DNA from: Cohnella ginsengisoli
GTDB taxonomy: Bacteria > Bacillota > Bacilli > Paenibacillales > Paenibacillaceae
Direction of reading: 5' to 3'
NCBI RefSeq assembly: GCF_029525555.1
Contig: NZ_JAPDHZ010000002.1
Location: 657,868-721,867 of the forward strand
Length of the DNA stretch: 64,000 nucleotides
Part shown: in pieces, positions 59,016 to 64,000 of the stretch
How positions within the stretch are numbered: the first letter of the stretch is position 1
How the letters are laid out: every line of letters begins with the position of its first letter
Notes under the pieces: model-generated
The model's input: only the letters and a program-made list of their open reading frames with translations
Databases searched by the model: none
What the model was told of the DNA's origin: nothing
Made by a program: the position numbers and the translations under genes

Positions 59016-59172
59016 CCCCTCAATTATCGCATTTTACCCCCCCGTATATTGGAATCGATAATACGCGAATGACGAGATCGTCGAAACCGCCAAATTAGAA
59101 TTCTACGGCGGCATACCGAACAAACCATTGATAAGCTGGGCCAACTATAAAACCGGGTTATAGGAACGAAAT
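59016..59172. other. Short interval with a possible gene-end fragment
   Basis: On the plus strand 59067-59162 reads YANDEIVETAKLEFYGG then PLISWANYKTGL and stops. There is no start or ribosome site. It may be the tail of another lost gene; I cannot place the family. Confidence 0.3.
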
Positions 59173-59217
59173 AAAGCCCGAGGGACACGTAAAGCAACGT
59201 GTCGTCCCTCGGGCTTT
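59173..59217. terminator. Long hairpin terminator after the second binding protein gene
   Basis: AAAGCCCGAGGGACACG and CGTGTC(G)TCCCTCGGGCTTT pair over 17 bases with one bulge. It has A/T ends on both strands. Confidence 0.8.
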
Positions 59218-59234
59218 AGCTTCCATGCTATCGA

Positions 59235-60531
59235 TTACTTTTGTCCGTATTTCTCTTGCAGCTCGTTCAGCAGCTCTTCTACCGACTTCTTTCCGCCTTT
59301 GAAAATAATTTCTTCGACACCCTTAACGAGATCCGCGTTGAACATCTTCGTCTCTTGCGGATACGCGAATGGCATTCCGGATTTCTCCATGTTGTCGAAC
59401 ACCGGTTTCAGTTCCGGGTACTTCTCCAGATATTTCGGCAGCAGGGAGGATACGGCTGGAGAATAACCGACGGCCTCGATGGCGTTCAGCTGCGCTTCGT
59501 CGCGCAATGCGTATTTGACGACCTGCATGGCTTCCAGCTTATGTTTGCTTCCGTTCAGGATGGACAAGCCGTGCGAGTATGCGCTTTGAGCATCCACGGT
59601 GCCTTTAGGCATCGGCAATGCGACCAATTGCAAGTTCGGATTCGCTTCTTTCAGGTAACCGACGTACCAAGGGCCGCCCGTCGACATTGCGCCTTTTTCT
59701 TTGGCGAATACTTCGCCGTCCCATGGCGCGCCTACTTCGATCGGCGCAATCGCTACTTTTTCTTTCAAGAAGAGATCCGTGAAAAATTGTACGCCTTTGA
59801 TGTTTTCCGGCGAGTTGATCGTCTTGCCAAAATTCCAATCTCCGCCGAACGCATGTACGTACTGCGTAATATGGAAGGGATCGATGCTGCCGACGATCCC
59901 TTTCATTCCGTCTTTCGTCATCGCTTTAGCGAGCGTTACCAGCTCATCCATCGTTTTCGGGTACTTCATAATGCCCGATTTGTCGAACAGCGCCTTGTTA
60001 ATGGCCAACATCGATGTAGACGAGTCGTAAGGAATGCCATACAATTTGCCGTTGTCCGTCCAGCCTTTGTAAAGGGAGGAGGAAATTCGGTTCTTATCGA
60101 ATCCGGCTTGGGCGATCAAGTCATCCAGTGGCTCAAGAACGCCTTTGGCGATATACTCGTAGTTTCCTTCGTCCGACATGGCTATAATGTCTGGTCCTTC
60201 GCCTGCGGCGATTGCGGCCGGAACGGCTTTCCAGAATTCGTCGCTGGTCGGATATTGCTGCATAACGACTTTAATTTCCGGATGTTCCTTTTCTAGACCG
60301 TTGACCATGAATTCGAAGTTTTTCTGCTCGGAGGCGTTGGCCCAATAAGCCATCGTCACTTCGACAGGATCCTTCTTCTCCTCTTGAGACGGAGACGGCG
60401 AGGAGGAAGCCGACGGGGGAGGATTCCCGATTCGTGCTCGGACTCGAATTCGAGTTAGCGTTCGTTCCGCAAGCGGAGACTACCGTTACAAGCAGGACGG
60501 TGCTTAGCAAACTAAACCATGACTTCTTCAT
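59235..60531 (-). CDS. Second sugar ABC transporter substrate-binding lipoprotein
   Basis: About 431 aa. Signal and lipobox VSAC near residue 21, then a Ser/Pro/Asn linker; the body is a family 1 binding protein (VTMAYWANASEQ, GPDIIAMSDEGNYEYI, STGGPWYVGYLKE). One extra C in a run of five (60417-60421) splits the linker; four give SSPSASSSPSPSQEE. GC is lower than in the first module, and the codon use differs. No permease lies on this side. It follows the YesN-type regulator by 109 bp, same strand. Confidence 0.9.
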
Positions 60532-60640
60532 CTTTCGTACCCCTCATGTCAGATATATTCGCCTGCATTCGGCGTACTTCAATCATATGGAATTCACGAG
60601 AACCGAAAAATCGTGAATCTTTACATTCTATCGAAGATTT

Positions 60641-62269
60641 TTACTTCCCCGTCCCCTCCAATATCGATTTTCGATACTCGTTGGGAGGTTGGCCATACAC
60701 TTTTTTGAAAGCAATATAGTAGTTATCGGCGCTATTAAATCCTACTTTTTCCGCAATCTCGTAAGTTTTGAGTTTGCCGGCAAGCAAGTCGTCCAGCGAT
60801 TTCTTCACCCTATATTGGTTGATATAAGGAATCAGCATCATCGATGTCTGCTCTTTGAACAGTCGGCTCAAGTAACTGCTGTTCAGACCGACATGATGGG
60901 CCAGCTCCTCCAAGGTCAGATCGTGATCGAAATAGTTATGAATGTAAGCAAGCACCTTCTGGATTTTCAAATTCGTCGATATTCCCGTCTCCTGCCGCTT
61001 GCCCCGAAGATAAGCCAGCTCAGTGGCCAACAATTGTCTGACCAGCGCCAGGTTCTCTGCTCCCATAATATCCTCGATCGTGGGAAAACCGCTTCCATTC
61101 GTGTCCCGATTCGCTTCCGAACACGTTTCCAATAACGAATAATGCAAACTGACGCTCAGATCCAGCGTCTCCTTCTTGCCGATATCGCGTTTTTTTTCGA
61201 TCGTATCGAAAAGGGTATGTAAGCTTGCATCCGCCTCATCCCATTTGGACGCTTCCGCTTGCGTTCGAATCTGTTTGGCAAGGTCCTCGTAACCGCGTTC
61301 ATTGTTCGCGCTCTTTCTGCGCGGTACATTCTCATAGAAGACAACGCTCGATTCGCCTTCGAAGAACAGGTCTTCCGACGCTCGAAGCGCTTCTTCGTAA
61401 GCTGCCGGCACTTTAAGCAGTTGACTGTGCAATGCGCTTACGCTAAAGCTGACGCCGATGTTCATAAATTGCTTGAGCGCCGTTCGGATCGTCCGGATCA
61501 AATGCCATTGCTGCTCAAACACGTCATTCAAACTGCGCAGCTTAGCATACGATTTAAGGATGGCGAATTGATTGCCGCTCACTTGAAAAAACTCCAATTG
61601 CTCGAACTTGCGAAAAATTTCCCTTAGGATGTTGTTCACTGAGAACCCGACCAAATGATCGAGCGGCTTCGCGTACCGCTTCTGGACCGCCTCGTAATTA
61701 TCGATGAATAAAAGCATACAGCAGACGTTAGGCTGTTTAAGATCGATTGCCAGTTGCTTCGTTTTCTGCTCGATTTCCCATTCGTGCCTAACGGAGCCTT
61801 CGATCCACCCTTTGCAAAACAACGCCTTCAAGTCCGGCTTGCTTCGCTCTTCGTTACGCCGCAACTGCTCGAACTGGTCCGTTTGCTTGCGTTCCTCGTC
61901 GACGAGGCTGCGTACGCGATTCAACGTCTCGAAGACAAGCGCGGGGTAAAGGCTGGGTTTGTGAATATAATCGACGGCTCCGAGCAACATCGCTTCGCGA
62001 ACGTATTCGAATTCATTATAGCTGCTTAGAATAATAACCTTGCACGGATCCGATCGGGTATTCAATTGACGCAGCACTTCCAGTCCGTCCATAACCGGCA
62101 TCCGAATGTCCAGGAATACGATGTCCGGCTTCAGTTCCGCCAGTTTATCGATCGCTTCCTGTCCGTTACGGGCTTCGCCGATCAATTGATACCCGTGTCT
62201 CTCCCAATCCATGAACGATTTGAAATTCATTCGGACGAAATTTTCGTCATCTGCGATCAATACCCTCAT
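60641..62269 (-). CDS. Second YesN-type response regulator
   Basis: A 542-aa regulator: ADDENF, phospho-Asp in IVFLDIRMPVMDG, Lys in YIHKPSLYP; then a ~270-residue linker and an AraC domain (LTLEELAHHVGLNSSYLSRLFKEQT; YEIAEKVGFNSADNYYIAFKKVYG). It starts 12 bp after its kinase and is followed by the binding protein gene it likely controls. Confidence 0.93.
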   Translation of the reverse strand: MRVLIADDENFVRMNFKSFMDWERHGYQLIGEARNGQEAIDKLAELKPDIVFLDIRMPVMDGLEVLRQLNTRSDPCKVIILSSYNEFEYVREAMLLGAVDYIHKPSLYPALVFETLNRVRSLVDEERKQTDQFEQLRRNEERSKPDLKALFCKGWIEGSVRHEWEIEQKTKQLAIDLKQPNVCCMLLFIDNYEAVQKRYAKPLDHLVGFSVNNILREIFRKFEQLEFFQVSGNQFAILKSYAKLRSLNDVFEQQWHLIRTIRTALKQFMNIGVSFSVSALHSQLLKVPAAYEEALRASEDLFFEGESSVVFYENVPRRKSANNERGYEDLAKQIRTQAEASKWDEADASLHTLFDTIEKKRDIGKKETLDLSVSLHYSLLETCSEANRDTNGSGFPTIEDIMGAENLALVRQLLATELAYLRGKRQETGISTNLKIQKVLAYIHNYFDHDLTLEELAHHVGLNSSYLSRLFKEQTSMMLIPYINQYRVKKSLDDLLAGKLKTYEIAEKVGFNSADNYYIAFKKVYGQPPNEYRKSILEGTGK

Positions 62270-62281
62270 TCGCCTCGCCCC

Positions 62282-64000
62282 CTATTCCGTTAGCGAACGT
62301 TCCGAAGCTATAACGGGAACCCTGATGACAACGGTCGTGCCCGATTTCCATTCGCTGTAGATATCAACCCCGTAATCCGACCCGAAGTGCATCTGAATCC
62401 GCTTGAATACGTTGGAGATTCCGATAGAGTTGATTTTTTTTGAGCCTTCTTCCACATGATCGCGCAACTGCTGCATTCTCTCTTTCTCCATGCCGACGCC
62501 ATCGTCCCGAATGGTGAACAAGATCGCGTTATCTACCCGTTCCACGTCGATGGTTAGCTTGTACTGCCGGGATTCCTCGATGAATCCGTGGAAGACGGAG
62601 TTTTCAACGAACGGCTGTACGATAAACTTCAAAGTCCGGTAAGTAAGAACTTCGTCGGAAATGCGGCACTCGAATTCGAACGCATGGTAATAGCGCAGTT
62701 GCAACAGTTGCATGTAGTAGCGGATGAACGTCATTTCCTCTTCGATCGTGACATACTCTTCCGTGTTCCTCGTAGAGAACGTCAGTATTCGAATCAAGGC
62801 ATCCAACACCTCGGTGATGTTATCGGCCCTTTGCGCCTGGGACATCCACTTGACCATCGTTAACGTGTTGTACATGAAGTGAGGGTTGATCTGGTTTTGC
62901 AACGCATTCAGTTCCGCATTGCGTTTCTTATACTCCTCGTCCTTGATCTGGCCGATCAAGGATTTAATTTCCCTTGTCATTTTGTTAAAGGCGCGCCCCA
63001 GATGACCGATCTCGTCCCGACTGTCTGAAGCCACTGTCACGTCAAATTCCCCTAACTCTACCCGCTGCATTTTCCTACTCAAGCTGAGGATAGGGGTTGA
63101 TATTCTCCGCGATAAAATATAGGCCGCGAAGAAAGCGGTTACAGTCAAAGGAATGAGCGTATACACGGTTAGTCTTCGGATTTGATTCGCTTCGCTGAAC
63201 AGACTCCCTTTGTGAATAATGCTATAGAACTTCCAGCCGCTTACCGCTGATGAATCGCTTACGATAAAGTAATCGCCGGTTCCGCCCCCCATGCCTTGGG
63301 CAGCAGCGGAAAGCTTCGGATCATAGCGCATTAACACCGAATCAAAAGAATTGCCGATTTCGCTCTTTTTCGTCGAGAATAGTACCGTGTCGTTCTCGTC
63401 CACAATAACCTGCTCGACATCAGAGCTGAACTTGAGCCCTTTGTACAAGCTGCTTAACGCATCGCTTTTCATATTGATAACGAAAACGCCAAGCTTGCGA
63501 TAGGAATTGGAATCTACGATGACTCTCCCTATGGATACGACGTTTTTCGCAGGAGAACTGACCTGCTTCTCCGTATGCAGCCCGATGACGACCGGAGCTC
63601 CCCCCGCTATCGATGATTCTCTTGTACCACGCCTCATTATCCGGAGAATAATCGTAATTGAAGATGACCTCGTAGCCTCTGCGGTAAACGTAGTTGCCCA
63701 TCTGCGGATAGATGACCAAGGAGTCGATATCATCGTTGAACATGAGCAGATCCTTGAAGAACGTATCGTTCACATACCGGTAGGCTTGGCTGCGCTCGAA
63801 CATCTCGTACTCCATGATCGAATAATCCTTCGCCAGAATGTCGACAAGCTGCTGGTCGTAATACGGCTTCTCCGATATTTTCAGCATGTTTTTGAGAAAG
63901 GTGTCGCTGTTGGATATAATCTGTTGATTTAAATCTTTGAAAGAATTGACGATTCTATTTTCAAATGAAGACATGAATAACGTATAAGAAACGAAATTAA
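62282..64000 (-). CDS. Second YesM-type sensor histidine kinase, N-terminus outside the window
   Basis: At least 572 aa; the frame is still open at base 64000 (NFVSYTLF before the first visible Met), so the first membrane span is cut. Extracellular sensor, one span (~RLTVYTLIPLTVTAFFAAYI), HAMP, NALQNQINPHFMYNTLTMVKWM with the phospho-His, and the ATPase part (QPFVENSVFHG, DDGVGM, GISNVFKRI). One extra base in a run of six G/C (63598-63603) breaks it; five give DSGGAPVVIGLH. Forms an operon with the YesN-type regulator. Confidence 0.9.

Overview
The window looks like chromosomal DNA from a GC-rich, spore-forming member of the Paenibacillaceae (Paenibacillus/Cohnella type). The supporting signs are a CotD-like coat protein, YqzE, CcpN-YqfL, paired FluC proteins, YesM/YesN two-component systems, sigma-A promoters of the TTGACA-N17-TATAAT kind, and Fur, Zur, MntR-like and MhqR-like operators. 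There is no phage, transposase, CRISPR array, rRNA or tRNA that I can recognise. About two dozen genes carry a single-base frame break. Most of these breaks are one extra base in a homopolymer of 5-7, which points to an unpolished assembly rather than gene decay, so I annotate those genes as single CDSs.

Layout. 1-6530 is nitrate assimilation: nasB-nasC (minus) and a NarK-type transporter (plus), divergent from a region whose two leaders carry ANTAR-type hexaloop hairpins and terminators. 6633-9380 holds a wall amidase, a divergent polysaccharide deacetylase, xpt and a CotD-like coat gene. 9466-12153 is an mhqR-mhqO-esterase-VOC quinone-stress operon. 12346-15275 holds a DUF1540 gene, an orphan Fur-box promoter antisense to it, and glpX-ccpN-yqfL (gluconeogenesis control). 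15365-18730 encodes a large secreted beta-helix protein. 18965-21902 is nirBD with an Fnr-type site. 22034-26334 holds fluC1-fluC2, metE and its LysR regulator.

26456-39935 is a metal-homeostasis block: a Zur-box COG0523 GTPase, Fur-box efeUOB, mntABCD with MntR-like operators, a 16-copy 51-bp tandem repeat, a Zur-controlled znuA, and a divergent COG0701 permease plus TIGR03943 protein. 40002-42901 is a DD-carboxypeptidase with a VanRS-like two-component system. 43000-46029 holds an unusual Crp/Fnr-domain protein and an SPFH/NAD-kinase-like pair. 46045-46840 is non-coding, with a possible structured RNA and inverted repeats. 46841-64000 is carbohydrate use: an AraC regulator, a GH106-like enzyme, a YesM/YesN pair and an ABC importer, then an SLH-containing remnant and a second SBP/YesN/YesM set that runs off the right edge.

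How the genes fit together. Nitrate enters through the NarK-type transporter, is reduced to nitrite by NasBC and then to ammonium by NirBD. The first two steps appear controlled by RNA antitermination, the third by an Fnr-like site. Iron, zinc and manganese uptake are adjacent but carry different metal-sensor operators.
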